Positions 1-10,491 of a stretch of DNA of 64,000 nucleotides are shown here, piece by piece (the stretch's first letter is position 1; every line of letters starts with the position of its first letter). Source of the DNA: Gemmatimonadales bacterium (lineage in GTDB: Bacteria; Gemmatimonadota; Gemmatimonadetes; Longimicrobiales; Gaopeijiaceae); contig REED01000145.1 in NCBI GenBank assembly GCA_007695225.1, positions 1 through 64,000 on the forward strand, written 5' to 3'. The notes beneath the pieces were generated by a model that saw only the letters and a list, made by a program, of their open reading frames with translations, was not told the origin of the DNA and did not search any database. Both the position numbers and the translations under genes were made by a program.

Positions 1-1400
1 CCGATGTCCTTCTCGTACTTCTGGGCGAAGATGATGACCAGGGGATAGTACGGGAGGAGGGGGGTCAGGATGTTGGTGAAGGAATCCCCGATCCGGTAGG
101 CGGCCTGGGTCAGCTCCGGCGAATACCCCAGGAGCATGAGCATGGGGACGAAGACCGGGGCCATGATGGCCCACTTCGCCGAAGCGCTCCCGATGAAGAG
201 GTTGATTCCGGCGGAGACCAGTACGAAGGAGACGATGAGGGGAAGACCGGTGAACCCCACCGCCCGGAGGCCGTCCGCCCCCGAGATGGCCAGGATCAGC
301 CCCAGGTTGGACCAGTTGAAGAAAGCGATGAAGTGGGCGGCCACGAAGGCGAGGACGATGTACGCCCCCATGGAGGACATGGTCTCCGAGGTCATGGAGG
401 CCACTTCCTTGTCGTTTCGTACCTTCCCCGTCACGATCCCGTATACCAATCCGGGAAGGAAGAAGACGAAGAGCATGAGCGCCACGATGGAGGAGAGGAG
501 GGGGGTAATCTCTCCCTCCGGCCCCCGGAGAACCCCGTCCTCGGGAATCCCCCACCAGGCAATGACCCCCAGGGTGAGGATCACCGTCACGCCGGCCGCG
601 AAAAGCCCCTTCCGCTCCCGGGGGGTGAGGGGTTCGTCCTCCTCCACCATCACCCCCCCGGTATAGGCTCCGAGCCGGGGCTCCAGGATCCGCTCTGTCA
701 CCAGGGTCGCCCCCAGGGTGAAGACCGGTACCAGCGCCGCCATGAGCCACCAGTTGGCGGTGGGGTCCACCCGATAGGTGGGATCCAGGAGCTGCGCCGC
801 CGGCTCGGTGAATCCGGCCAGGAGCGGGTCCAGGGCCGTGAGGAGGAGGTTGGCGCTGAACCCGCCGGAAACCCCGGCGAAGGCCGCCGCCAGCCCGGCG
901 ATGGGGTGGCGGCCCATCCCGTGGAAGATCACCGCCCCCAGGGGAATGAGGACCACGTAGCCGGCATCCACCGCCAGGGAGGAGAGGAGCCCCCCGAGGA
1001 CCAACGCAGCCGTAACGAGCCATCCCGGTACGCTCCGAACGAACGCCTTCAGGGAGGTCTCGATGAGCCCCGTGCGTTCCGCCACCCCGATCCCGATCAT
1101 CACGACCAGGACCAAGCCCAGGGGTGGGAAGTCGGTGAAGGTGCGGGGCATCTCCACCAGGATCCGCTGGATGCTCTCACCGGTGAGGAGGTTCACCGCC
1201 CGGATCTCCTCTCCGGTACCGGGATGGGTGGCCGAGGCCCCCAGGAGCCAGGCGAACCAGGAGAGAAAGAGGACGAGGCCGATGAAAAGGACGAAGAGGG
1301 TGATGGGATCCGGCAGCCGGTTGCCGGTCCGCTCCACGAAGTTGAGCGTCCGATCCGCCCACCCCGCCAGACCTCGTCGCGTACTGGAATCCTTGGTCAC
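1..1400 (-). CDS. AbgT family transporter, C-terminus cut by window edge
   Basis: This is the N-terminal 466 codons of an integral membrane carrier of the AbgT family, whose characterised members move p-aminobenzoyl-glutamate or export antifolates. The protein shows repeated hydrophobic segments. The last visible part reads AAYRIGDSFTNILTPLLPYY, which matches the conserved AbgT hairpin region, followed by FAQKYEKDIG. The start is a GTG at 1400 with a GGGGAGG ribosome-binding site about 8 nt upstream on the minus strand. The reading frame stays open to the left edge, so the gene is partial. Family assignment is firm. The substrate is not determined by sequence. Confidence 0.9.
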   Translation of the reverse strand, partial: MTKDSSTRRGLAGWADRTLNFVERTGNRLPDPITLFVLFIGLVLFLSWFAWLLGASATHPGTGEEIRAVNLLTGESIQRILVEMPRTFTDFPPLGLVLVVMIGIGVAERTGLIETSLKAFVRSVPGWLVTAALVLGGLLSSLAVDAGYVVLIPLGAVIFHGMGRHPIAGLAAAFAGVSGGFSANLLLTALDPLLAGFTEPAAQLLDPTYRVDPTANWWLMAALVPVFTLGATLVTERILEPRLGAYTGGVMVEEDEPLTPRERKGLFAAGVTVILTLGVIAWWGIPEDGVLRGPEGEITPLLSSIVALMLFVFFLPGLVYGIVTGKVRNDKEVASMTSETMSSMGAYIVLAFVAAHFIAFFNWSNLGLILAISGADGLRAVGFTGLPLIVSFVLVSAGINLFIGSASAKWAIMAPVFVPMLMLLGYSPELTQAAYRIGDSFTNILTPLLPYYPLVIIFAQKYEKDI

Positions 1401-1690
1401 GCCTCGCCTCCCCTTGGGAATCCAGGGAACCCCTTCCGGTATCCGGGTGGGGCGAGATCCATCGCCCGACCCGTGCCTCCCGTGTCCGGCAACAGTGCCC
1501 CAGGAGTCTCGGAAGGACAAGGGGGCCGCCCTTCGCCACCGACGACAGGGTCGGGGGACCCCGATACCGCCCCACGACGGGCTGACGGAAGAAGGTGGTG
1601 GACTCGCACCGCGCTTCGCCTGTAGATTACGCGGTGGAGCAAGAAGTGCATGGAGATGTTCGGTCCGAGCATACAGAATCGGAGGAGGCC

Positions 1691-3319
1691 ATGAGCAAGA
1701 CGACGCGGCAGACCCGGGTGGACGAGAGCCGTCGGAGGTGGCGGATCCCCCCACCCCTCCTCCGGGACGCTGGAGACCCGGGGCCGGAAGGCCTTCAGAT
1801 TCTGGAGGAGTTGCCGACGGAGCTGGGAGGCCTCCTCTGGAAGTCCCTCCGGAGCGTCGTGCTATGGGCCCAGGTTCCCCCCTCGGATCGAAGCGATCTC
1901 TTCGACCCTGAGGCGGGGGAGCGTCGCCGGGCCGAGATTCTCCTGGCCGTCCCGGAGGGGGAGGAGGAACTGGCCAGTCTCCTCGAGGATCTTTCCATGG
2001 TCCTCTTCCATCCGGTCCATGCGGATCCCCCGACCATCGGAATCGCCTGCATGCGGGTCGCCACCTGGGCGGAGGGGAAGGGCCATCGTCGAACCGGTCT
2101 GGAGTTCCTCCAGGCCGCGGCGCTTTCCTGCCCTGCTGACCCCCGCTTCGCCCTGGCCATCGTTCGGTCTGCTCGCGACCTGGCCCACTACTCCCGTGCC
2201 GAAGCCTGGTTCTTCCGGGCGGTGGGCCTCGCCCGTCAGTGCCGGGACTGGGACTCCTATGTCCGGGCCTACCTGGCCCATGGCAAGATGATGCTCCGGA
2301 AGGGGAGTTTCCCCGCCGCGCGACGGAGCGTGCTCAAGGCGCTACGCCGTTCCACCCGGCAGGGTCTGGCGGAAACCCGGGCCATGGCCCTCCACGAACT
2401 CTTCGTCATCGAGGACAACATGGGGCGGCCGGAGGCGGCGCAGCGTCACGCCCTGGAGGCGCTGGAGGCCTACGGTCCGAACCACGTGGAACTTCCCCTC
2501 CTGGTCCATGACCTGGGGTGCTTCTGGCTCCAGCAGGGCCGTTTCTCCGACGCCTTCCAGGTGGTTCAGGAGGTCGTCCCGCAGATCCCCCACCATCTGC
2601 GCGCCATCGCCCTGGGGACGCTGGCCCGGGCGGCCGGAGGTTCGGGAAGGACTCCGGAATTCGAAAACACGCGGAGGGAACTCACCCATCATGCCGATGG
2701 CCCGGGAGTCGCCGAGGCCTGGGTGGAGGTCGCCCGGGGGGCCTTGGCCCTTGGGAAACTGGACGAAGCCCGGTCGGCGGTGCACCGGGCCGAACAGTTG
2801 GCCCGGGAACGTCACGAGGGGAAGATTCGCTTCCTGGCGGAGGCGGTGCGGGAATCCATCGCCGCAGAGGAGCGGGCGCTGGGAGCCCGCAGGGGGACGC
2901 CGACCGCAGCGGACGCAGGGCTCCAGGAGGGCTCCCCCGAGTCCACCCAGGTGCTGCGCCTCCTCCGGGAGCGGGTGGTGGGGGGGGCCCCCGGTTGTGC
3001 CCCGGGGGGCCCCCCCCCAAACGCTGGCGCCTGGACTTGCGTTCTGCCGCGCCGTCAGGAGTTGGGGCCGATGTATCCCCCCCTGTCAGCCATCGGCTCT
3101 CCGGGAGCGCTGATGCCCGTGGCGGCGTCGTCCTGGATCCCGGTGGGGGAAGAGAAGCCGCAGGCCGGAAGGAGGGCGAGGGCGATGACGAGGGCGACAA
3201 CTCGGCTGATGCGCATGACAGAACCTCGGATTCGAAGGGTCCCTGGTGGTTCCCGGATCGCCTCATTGCGACCCGCTACATTGAATCTTTGGTCATTCCA
3301 CCTGCACAACCCAACCTGA
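1691..3319 (+). CDS. TPR-repeat protein, C-terminal end uncertain
   Basis: A soluble helical-repeat protein, probably cytoplasmic because no signal peptide is seen. From about residue 110 to 440 it is a run of helix pairs typical of tetratricopeptide repeats, for example a segment with EAAQRHALEALEAYG. Such domains bind peptides or proteins. I chose the ATG at 1691 because GGAGGAGG lies just upstream; the frame is open further back to 1595. After about position 2985 the frame runs through a GC-only palindrome with G8 and C9 tracts into low-complexity residues, and then lies antisense to a convincing lipoprotein gene (3055-3216). The true end is therefore probably near 3000, or there is a frameshift in the homopolymers. 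Function unknown; neighbouring genes are regulatory. Confidence 0.7.
   Translation: MSKTTRQTRVDESRRRWRIPPPLLRDAGDPGPEGLQILEELPTELGGLLWKSLRSVVLWAQVPPSDRSDLFDPEAGERRRAEILLAVPEGEEELASLLEDLSMVLFHPVHADPPTIGIACMRVATWAEGKGHRRTGLEFLQAAALSCPADPRFALAIVRSARDLAHYSRAEAWFFRAVGLARQCRDWDSYVRAYLAHGKMMLRKGSFPAARRSVLKALRRSTRQGLAETRAMALHELFVIEDNMGRPEAAQRHALEALEAYGPNHVELPLLVHDLGCFWLQQGRFSDAFQVVQEVVPQIPHHLRAIALGTLARAAGGSGRTPEFENTRRELTHHADGPGVAEAWVEVARGALALGKLDEARSAVHRAEQLARERHEGKIRFLAEAVRESIAAEERALGARRGTPTAADAGLQEGSPESTQVLRLLRERVVGGAPGCAPGGPPPNAGAWTCVLPRRQELGPMYPPLSAIGSPGALMPVAASSWIPVGEEKPQAGRRARAMTRATTRLMRMTEPRIRRVPGGSRIASLRPATLNLWSFHLHNPT
2986..3029. terminator. GC-only palindrome with homopolymer tracts
   Basis: Eight G, five C, GG, the loop TTGTG, four C, six G and nine C follow one another. 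They can fold into a stem of about 14 bp with one bulged base. There is no T run, so a rho-independent role is uncertain. It sits at the apparent end of coding sequence of the TPR gene and upstream of the antisense lipoprotein stop, so it could separate two convergent transcripts. Long G and C runs are also where sequencing or replication slippage would alter the reading frame. Confidence 0.45.
3055..3216 (-). CDS. Small lipoprotein, 53 aa
   Basis: The ATG at 3216 opens a 53-residue protein. It has a basic MRISR start, a hydrophobic core, and a textbook lipobox LPAC with the lipidated cysteine near residue 18. The mature part is about 35 residues and ends GGYIGPNS. It would be exported, processed by Lgt (whose gene lies at 5442) and signal peptidase II, and anchored in a membrane. 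It is divergent from the AraC-type regulator at 3353, with a 136-bp AT-richer intergenic region between them. It is convergent with the TPR gene, whose annotated frame overlaps it. No function can be assigned. Reality of the gene rests on the signal sequence. Confidence 0.6.
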   Translation of the reverse strand: MRISRVVALVIALALLPACGFSSPTGIQDDAATGISAPGEPMADRGGYIGPNS

Positions 3320-3352
3320 TTCCGTCAAACTCCGAACACATTTCGTCAATTT

Positions 3353-4171
3353 ATGAAATCCACCCCTCGTCCCCTCCTCCTGCTCCACGCAGATCGAGTC
3401 CTCATGGAGCGGTTGAATCGGATCGCCGGGGACCGGTTCCAGCTCCTCCGGGTCAATAGCTGGGCGGAGCTCTGGGCCGGGGTGGCCGAGGCGCCCCCAG
3501 CCGCGCTTGTCCTGGTGGATCCCTACTTCGGAGAGATGAATGGCCGGGGCCCCTCACCCCATCTCTCCCATCTGCTGAAGGCCTTCCCCTCCGCCACCGT
3601 GGTGGTGGCCACGGAGTCCACCCCATCCCGCTACCCCGACATCCGGCAGATGGGCGAGTGGGGCGTGGCTGAGGTCCTCCAGTTGGACGAGGACACGAGT
3701 CGCGAGTCGGTCCGCAGGCGACTCCTGAGTGCCCGGGGGCAACCCCTCCGTCGTCTCCTGGCCCACGATCCCGGATTCCCCCTCACCGGCCGTGCTCGGG
3801 CGCTGATGGACGCCGCCGTGGAGACTGTGATGATGGGAGGGTATCCCAGGGATCTGGCCAAGACCCTGGGCTTCTCACCATCCACCCTTCTTCGATGGTG
3901 CGAGCGCTCCCAGTTGCCTACCCCCCGCCGACTTCTCCTCTGGATGCGTGTGCTCTTTGCCTCCGCCCTCCTGGATGACCCGGGCCACTCGGTGTTCAGC
4001 GTGGGGCTGGCGTGCGGATATTCGGGCGACCAGGCCCTTCGCCGGGCCATTCGGGCGGTGATTCCCCTCACACCCACCCAGCTCCGTGAGCGGGGCGCCT
4101 TTGAGACGGCTTCCAACGCGTTCTTCCAGGAATTGGCCGCGCTCCGGGACGAGCAGGCGGACCGGAGATAG
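3353..4171 (+). CDS. AraC-type regulator with atypical N-terminal domain
   Basis: A 272-aa DNA-binding protein. Residues 1-125 look like a divergent receiver or ligand domain: LLLLHADRVLMERL is followed by ALVLVDPYFGEM, where receivers carry the phospho-acceptor, but the acidic pocket is incomplete. Residues about 145-250 form the two helix-turn-helix units of AraC/XylS proteins, with YPRDLAKTLGFSPSTLLRWC and SVGLACGYSGDQALRRAIR. It overlaps no gene, and its stop lies 2 bp before the next ATG, so the two are surely co-transcribed. It is divergent from the small lipoprotein gene, a common arrangement for a regulator and its target. The target is inferred, not shown. Confidence 0.8.
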   Translation: MKSTPRPLLLLHADRVLMERLNRIAGDRFQLLRVNSWAELWAGVAEAPPAALVLVDPYFGEMNGRGPSPHLSHLLKAFPSATVVVATESTPSRYPDIRQMGEWGVAEVLQLDEDTSRESVRRRLLSARGQPLRRLLAHDPGFPLTGRARALMDAAVETVMMGGYPRDLAKTLGFSPSTLLRWCERSQLPTPRRLLLWMRVLFASALLDDPGHSVFSVGLACGYSGDQALRRAIRAVIPLTPTQLRERGAFETASNAFFQELAALRDEQADRR

Positions 4172-4173
4172 GG

Positions 4174-5280
4174 ATGCAGCCCCCAGCGCGCCAACGACCC
4201 CTGAAGTCTCCCGGTAGGGAGGAGCTGAACCCTTTCGCCTCGGCTCTCCTGGGCGAGGTTGCGGAGTTCCTCGGGGAACTCTCCAGCCGCCTGGCGCTGG
4301 CACGGGATCAGGCCGGGTCCGGTGGGGTGCCCTCCATCGAACTCCGCCGCCTCCAGCAGGAAGCCGACGACTTCCAGGTCATTCTCTCCATGGCCATGAT
4401 GGAGCCCTCCCCCACGTCACGGGAAGGGGAGGAGCACTTCGCCCTCGGGGCCCTGGTGGAATCCGCAGTGGACCGTTGGATCCCTTCCAGCCCCGGGGTG
4501 CTCACCACCTTCCGGAGCTCACTGCCCCATGGCTCCGTGGTCCGGGGCTCATCGAGCCTCCTGGCCCGAGCGCTCCGCGGACTCCTCAGGAGTTCAGCCA
4601 GGGAAGCCCGATCCAGACTCCGGATTGAGATCCGTCCGGCAGGAGACCCTTCGGCACCCGACCCCCTTACCCGGGCCGAGATCCGGGTCCTTCGTGACGG
4701 CCCCCTTGCCGCGGAGGGATCAGGCGAGGACCCCTCCCTGCTCCTCGCACGCTGGGGGATCCTCCGGCTGGGCGGAACCCTGACGGGTCCCGAACCGGTG
4801 GACACCGGCTCGGGGGAGGCCGTGGCCTTCCGGCTGGAACTCCCGCTGGCCCGCCCCTCTTCCAGGGAGCTCCAGCGAGGACGAAGCTGGCGCCCGAAGG
4901 GGACGGTCCCGGGCCCCCTGGACGGGGCACGGATTGCGGTTGTGGACGATGAGCCGGCCCTGCGCTCCGTTCTGGCTCGCCTCCTGAACCGAGCCGGCGC
5001 CGATGTCTCCACCCTCGCCCCGGAACTGGGCGATCCGGTGGAAGCCCTGGTCCGGAGAATCCTCTCCGACCCCCCCGACCTGGTTCTACTGGACCTGCAC
5101 CTGGGGAGGATATCCGGACGGACGGTCCTGGAGCTTCTCCGGGAACGCTCGGGGCCCTGCGTCATCCTCCTGACCGGAGATCCGGAGCAGGCCCAGGACC
5201 TTTCTTGCCCGGTCATGGCCAAGCCGGTGGACTGGCCAGCGCTCGTGCGACGCATCCAGGAGGTCCTGGCGGAGCGTTGA
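4174..5280 (+). CDS. Degenerate histidine-kinase-like protein with C-terminal receiver
   Basis: A 368-aa protein. Residues about 20-230 resemble a DHp/HATPase pair. The C-terminal ATPase signature is recognisable (RLGGTL, then FRLELPLA), but no H-box histidine or clear N-box is seen, so autokinase activity is doubtful. Residues about 250-365 are a standard receiver domain: IAVVDDEP with the acidic pair, LVLLDLHL with the phospho-acceptor Asp, ILLTGD, and VMAKPVD with the conserved Lys. The gene follows the AraC-type regulator by 2 bp and is probably its signalling partner. It may act as a phosphate sink or scaffold. Confidence 0.75.
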   Translation: MQPPARQRPLKSPGREELNPFASALLGEVAEFLGELSSRLALARDQAGSGGVPSIELRRLQQEADDFQVILSMAMMEPSPTSREGEEHFALGALVESAVDRWIPSSPGVLTTFRSSLPHGSVVRGSSSLLARALRGLLRSSAREARSRLRIEIRPAGDPSAPDPLTRAEIRVLRDGPLAAEGSGEDPSLLLARWGILRLGGTLTGPEPVDTGSGEAVAFRLELPLARPSSRELQRGRSWRPKGTVPGPLDGARIAVVDDEPALRSVLARLLNRAGADVSTLAPELGDPVEALVRRILSDPPDLVLLDLHLGRISGRTVLELLRERSGPCVILLTGDPEQAQDLSCPVMAKPVDWPALVRRIQEVLAER

Positions 5281-5441
5281 GGACATCGGCCGGTGTTGAC
5301 ACGCCGGGGTCCCGGTCCGACCCTTTCGGATGCTTCGGAGGCTCCGATCGCCTCTCACGGATCCGAGCGCCTCCCGCTCCGGCCCCGGACTCCCTTGTCC
5401 GGCGGCCTCCCCATACGTGACCCCCACCTGAGGATCTCACC

Positions 5442-6290
5442 TTGGATCCCATCATTCACAACATCGACCCCTTCCTCTTCCGCATCGGAGAGAGCTTCGG
5501 AGTCCGATGGTACTCCCTCCCCTACATCCTGGGGATGGTCCTGGTCTGGCTCTCGCTGCGGAAAGCGGGGCGGGATCGGTCCATGCCGGGGATGACGGAC
5601 GAACGGGCGGAGAGTTTCGTCCTGCTGGCCATCGTGGGGGCTCTGGTAGGCGCCCGCTTCTTCCACGTGTTCATCTTCGAGTACGACCGATACGGGTTCC
5701 AGCCCCTGGACTGGATCGCGGTATGGCGGGGAGGGCTGGCCTTCCACGGAGGGCTCGCGGGGATTCTCCTGGCCACCTGGTGGTTTTCGCGGAAACACGG
5801 AATCCCCATCTACACCCTCACCGACCGGATCGCGGTCCCCGTAGCGGTGGCGCTGGGGCTGGGGCGGATCGCCAACTTCATCAACGCGGAGATGTACGGA
5901 ACGCCCTACGATGGACCGTTCTGCGTGGACTACTCCCAGAACCAGTACATGGCCCGCCCCCCGGAGGGATGTCGCCACCCCGTGCAGCTCTACGAATCGG
6001 CGAAGAACTTCGGAATGGCCGGACTGCTCTTCCTGGTCCGGGAGCGAATCAAGCCCCCCCCGGGAGTCCTCACCTGGTCCTTCGTGGGACTCTACGGGAT
6101 CATCCGGTTCCTCCTCATGTACCTCCGCGAAGAGCGTACGGTCTGGATGGACCTGACTCTCTCACAGATCTTCTCCGGCATCATGGGGGTCCTGGGGATC
6201 GTGATGCTGGTCGTGGTCCTGAAGTCCGGAGCGTCCGGCCCTGGGGAATCGTCCCCCCACCGCACCCGCCCCCGGAAGAGGAAGGCATGA
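5442..6290 (+). CDS. lgt: Prolipoprotein diacylglyceryl transferase
   Basis: The enzyme transfers diacylglycerol from phosphatidylglycerol to the lipobox cysteine of prolipoproteins in the inner membrane. The 282-aa sequence has the expected membrane segments, the LAFHGGLAG motif near residue 100, and the Lgt signature GRIANFINAEMYG around residue 145. The length is normal for the family. The start is TTG at 5442, with GAGG about 8 nt upstream; no ATG is available before conserved sequence. It supports the several lipoproteins encoded in this window. Confidence 0.95.
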   Translation: MDPIIHNIDPFLFRIGESFGVRWYSLPYILGMVLVWLSLRKAGRDRSMPGMTDERAESFVLLAIVGALVGARFFHVFIFEYDRYGFQPLDWIAVWRGGLAFHGGLAGILLATWWFSRKHGIPIYTLTDRIAVPVAVALGLGRIANFINAEMYGTPYDGPFCVDYSQNQYMARPPEGCRHPVQLYESAKNFGMAGLLFLVRERIKPPPGVLTWSFVGLYGIIRFLLMYLREERTVWMDLTLSQIFSGIMGVLGIVMLVVVLKSGASGPGESSPHRTRPRKRKA

Positions 6291-6313
6291 CCATGAAGAG
6301 GAAGGCATGACCA
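6275..6313 (+). repeat. 19-bp tandem duplication at lgt stop codon
   Basis: The unit GAAGAGGAAGGCATGACCA occurs at 6275-6293 and again at 6295-6313, separated by one T. The first copy contains the last codons and TGA of lgt. The second copy repeats that ending downstream. It looks like a recent slippage or duplication event; no function is evident. The stretch 6314-6408 holds nothing else I can identify. Confidence 0.9.
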
Positions 6314-6408
6314 AAGGGTCCTGACATCCCCCTTCTCCAGACCGTTTCGGAGGCTCCCCTGTCAGCCCCCATCGCAATCCTCAACATTCCCGGTCGTTCC
6401 CCGGATTC

Positions 6409-7788
6409 GTGGCTCCGGCGGTGACCCCTCGCCCCTCCCCCCCGCCTGATTCCGGTCCGGGCAGGCCAGGGGACGCCCGGCCCCCAGGGGCCCTCCATCG
6501 GCACGTGGGACTGCCCGGCGCGGTGCTCATGGGGCTTGGATCCATCGTGGGAACGGGGCTCTTCGTTTCCCTGGGGATCGCGGCCGGCGTGGCGGGATCG
6601 GGGATCCTCCTGGCCCTTCCCCTGGCGGCCATGCTCGCCCTCTTCAACGGCCTCTCCTCGGCTCAGCTTGCCGCCGCCCACCCGGTCAGCGGTGGGACGT
6701 ATGAGTATGGATACCGCTTCCTGAATCCGACCCTGGGCTTCGCCGCAGGGTGGATGTTCCTGCTGGCCAAGGGGGCCTCTGCGGCCACCGCCGCTCTGGG
6801 ACTGGCAGGCTACCTCCTCCTCACCCTGGGGCTCGCGGAAGCAGTGATCCTGCGCGTTGCCCTGGCTGGTGGGATCGTCCTCGTGCTCACGCTCCTGGTG
6901 GCAGGCGGGATCCGCCGGTCCAACCGGGCCAACACCCTGGTGGTGGGAATCACCCTCCTGGTCTTCGCCTTCTTCCTCCTGGCGGGCCTTCCCCAGGCCC
7001 TGACGACCTTCGTGGGCACAGCGCTGGAGGGTGGAGTAGATGGGCCAGCAGCAGGGCTCACTGCCGCCGGCCCCAGCGCCCTCCTCCATGCCACGGCGCT
7101 CCTCTTCGTGGCCTACACCGGGTACGGACGGATCGCCACCCTGGGAGAGGAGGTGAAGGATCCGGCCCGGACCATTCCCCTGGCGATCTGGATCACCCTG
7201 GGGACGGTGGCGTTCCTCTACCTGGGGGTGGCTGCGGTGGCCCTGGGCGCACTGGGTCCCGATGGCTTCGCCCGGGCCACGGCGGAGACGGCAGCCCCCC
7301 TTCAGGCAGTGGCCCGGGAGTTGGGCACCCCCGGCCTCCCCCTCCTCGTGGCCCTGGCCGCCGCCACAGCCATGGTGGGCGTCCTCCTGAACCTCGTCCT
7401 GGGACTCTCCCGGGTGGCGCTGGCCATGGGGCGTCGCGGGGACCTCCCCGGCGTCCTGGCCCGGGTGGAGGCGGAGAGCGGAAGCCCCCGGATCGCCGTG
7501 GCTGCGGTGGGCGCCGGCATCCTGGCCCTGGTCCTCCTGGGGGATGTGCGCACCACCTGGTCCTTCTCGGCCTTCACCGTCCTCATCTACTACGGCATCA
7601 CCAACCTGGCCGCCCTTCGCCTTCCCGTCGAGGCCCGCCGCTACCCCCGTTGGATCCCCAGCCTGGGTCTCGCCGCCTGCCTCTTCCTCGCCTTTCAGGT
7701 GGAGGTCCGGGTGTGGGTGGTGGGAATCGCCATGCTGTCGAGTGGACTCCTGCTCCGGGGGATCTTCCGCGCCCTGGAAAGCCATTGA
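6409..7788 (+). CDS. APC superfamily amino acid permease
   Basis: A 459-aa inner-membrane protein with about 12 hydrophobic segments. It has the amino acid-polyamine-organocation hallmark in helix 1, VLMGLGSIVGTGLFVSLGIA, and the helix 6 region LLFVAYTGYGRIATLGEEVKDPARTIPLAI with the conserved (S/A)YxGxxxxxxxxEExxNPxRxxP pattern. It takes up amino acids or related amines; the substrate cannot be read from sequence. I used the GTG at 6409; a later GTG near residue 31 is possible, because the first 30 residues are proline-rich and poorly conserved. Confidence 0.85.
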   Translation: MAPAVTPRPSPPPDSGPGRPGDARPPGALHRHVGLPGAVLMGLGSIVGTGLFVSLGIAAGVAGSGILLALPLAAMLALFNGLSSAQLAAAHPVSGGTYEYGYRFLNPTLGFAAGWMFLLAKGASAATAALGLAGYLLLTLGLAEAVILRVALAGGIVLVLTLLVAGGIRRSNRANTLVVGITLLVFAFFLLAGLPQALTTFVGTALEGGVDGPAAGLTAAGPSALLHATALLFVAYTGYGRIATLGEEVKDPARTIPLAIWITLGTVAFLYLGVAAVALGALGPDGFARATAETAAPLQAVARELGTPGLPLLVALAAATAMVGVLLNLVLGLSRVALAMGRRGDLPGVLARVEAESGSPRIAVAAVGAGILALVLLGDVRTTWSFSAFTVLIYYGITNLAALRLPVEARRYPRWIPSLGLAACLFLAFQVEVRVWVVGIAMLSSGLLLRGIFRALESH

Positions 7789-7952
7789 CCGACGGCCGCC
7801 TGGAGGGAGGCAGGGAGGGCCGCATGGGTGGAGTCGTCCTGTTTCCTCGTTAGATTCCCTCTCCCGGGGCGCTCCGCTCATGCCTGGAGAAGCGCCCGGA
7901 CGGCGGCCGATGGCCCCCGTCAGCCCTCCACCCCCAACCCCACGCCCCAGCC

Positions 7953-9632
<1,680 letters not shown>

Positions 9633-9642
9633 GGGTTCCCGT

Positions 9643-9667
9643 CGGCTAAGGCCCTCGGCTAAGGCCC
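9643..9667. repeat. Direct tandem repeat of 12-13 bp
   Basis: CGGCTAAGGCCCT at 9643-9655 is followed immediately by CGGCTAAGGCCC at 9656-9667. One copy contains the stop codon (9646-9648) of the minus-strand gene and the other encodes its last residues. The flanks carry GTTCCCG and CGGGAAC, which could close a stem around the repeat and act as a terminator between the two convergent genes. Confidence 0.8.
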
Positions 9668-10491
9668 ACTGACCGGGAACGGGGGGGTAAATCCCCTTTC
9701 TCCAGGCGATCCAGGAGGCCCTCGGAGGCGAGCCGGACCCGTTCCACCTGGTTCCGGAAGGCCCGGCGTCCTGCCGGAATACCACCCGCCGCTCCTCCCG
9801 CCATCCCCAGGGCTCCGGCGGTCACCACACCCAATGGCGGAAGAGAAAGGGCGGTGAGCCCCAGCACGAGCCCCCCGGCTCCGCCGAGGGCGGAAAGCAT
9901 CGTCAGGTATCCTCCTCCGTGCTTGGCCCGGAGGTTCCGGACGTCCAGGGTGAGGGTGACGAGGGAGAAATCGGCCTCCAGGGCCAGCACGGCCACCTCA
10001 ATCTGCCTTGCCTGGGCCAGGTCATATCGGTGGCCCTTCCACTTGAGCCCCCGCTGGAGTTGGGGAAGGAACCCCTCCGCCGGCTCCCAGATCGAGACGC
10101 CGGCCCGGCTTCGGACCGGGTGAAGGCTCTCCCGGTCCCGCAGGTGGAGGGCCAGATCCGCTTCCACCTTTTCCGGGGCTCCGGGGACAACCCGACGAAG
10201 CTGGACCCGCCCCGGCCCGACCACCCGCTGGAGGGGAGAGGGATCCTGCGGGAGCTCCGGTGCCAGGGCATCGGCCCGCACCTCCTCCAGCGCCCTTCGG
10301 ATGTGACGCGTGTCCAGACCCACGTCCTCGCCGATCCGGACCACCTCGGCCTCGGAGAGCACCTCGCCCGGCCCGTCGGAGGCGTGAAACTGGAGCTCCG
10401 CCGCCCGCCGGATGATCCGGTCCAACGCCTTTCGGTCCACACCCCGGTCGAGAGGGCGCGCTGGAACGGGCCGCCCTTCCCCTTCCCTCAC
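9646..10491 (-). CDS. Hypothetical protein with C-terminal membrane hairpin
   Basis: A 281-aa protein of unknown role. Residues about 20-80 form a charged helical domain with LSEAEVVRIGEDVGLDTRHI, a HTH- or SHOCT-like element seen in other uncharacterised proteins. The middle is mixed alpha/beta. Residues about 195-245 are two glycine-rich hydrophobic helices (LTMLSALGGAGGLVLGLTAL and a second), followed by a basic helix and tail. The start is GTG at 10491, which overlaps the stop of the upstream gene as GTGA and has GGAGGCGGG before it, so the pair is translationally coupled. I do not recognise the family. Confidence 0.75.
   Translation of the reverse strand: MREGEGRPVPARPLDRGVDRKALDRIIRRAAELQFHASDGPGEVLSEAEVVRIGEDVGLDTRHIRRALEEVRADALAPELPQDPSPLQRVVGPGRVQLRRVVPGAPEKVEADLALHLRDRESLHPVRSRAGVSIWEPAEGFLPQLQRGLKWKGHRYDLAQARQIEVAVLALEADFSLVTLTLDVRNLRAKHGGGYLTMLSALGGAGGLVLGLTALSLPPLGVVTAGALGMAGGAAGGIPAGRRAFRNQVERVRLASEGLLDRLEKGDLPPRSRSVGLSRGP

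Noticed and set aside
6181-7881. A 566-codon minus-strand frame across the APC permease
   Set aside because: The plus strand has clear transporter motifs, while this frame has none and is composition driven.
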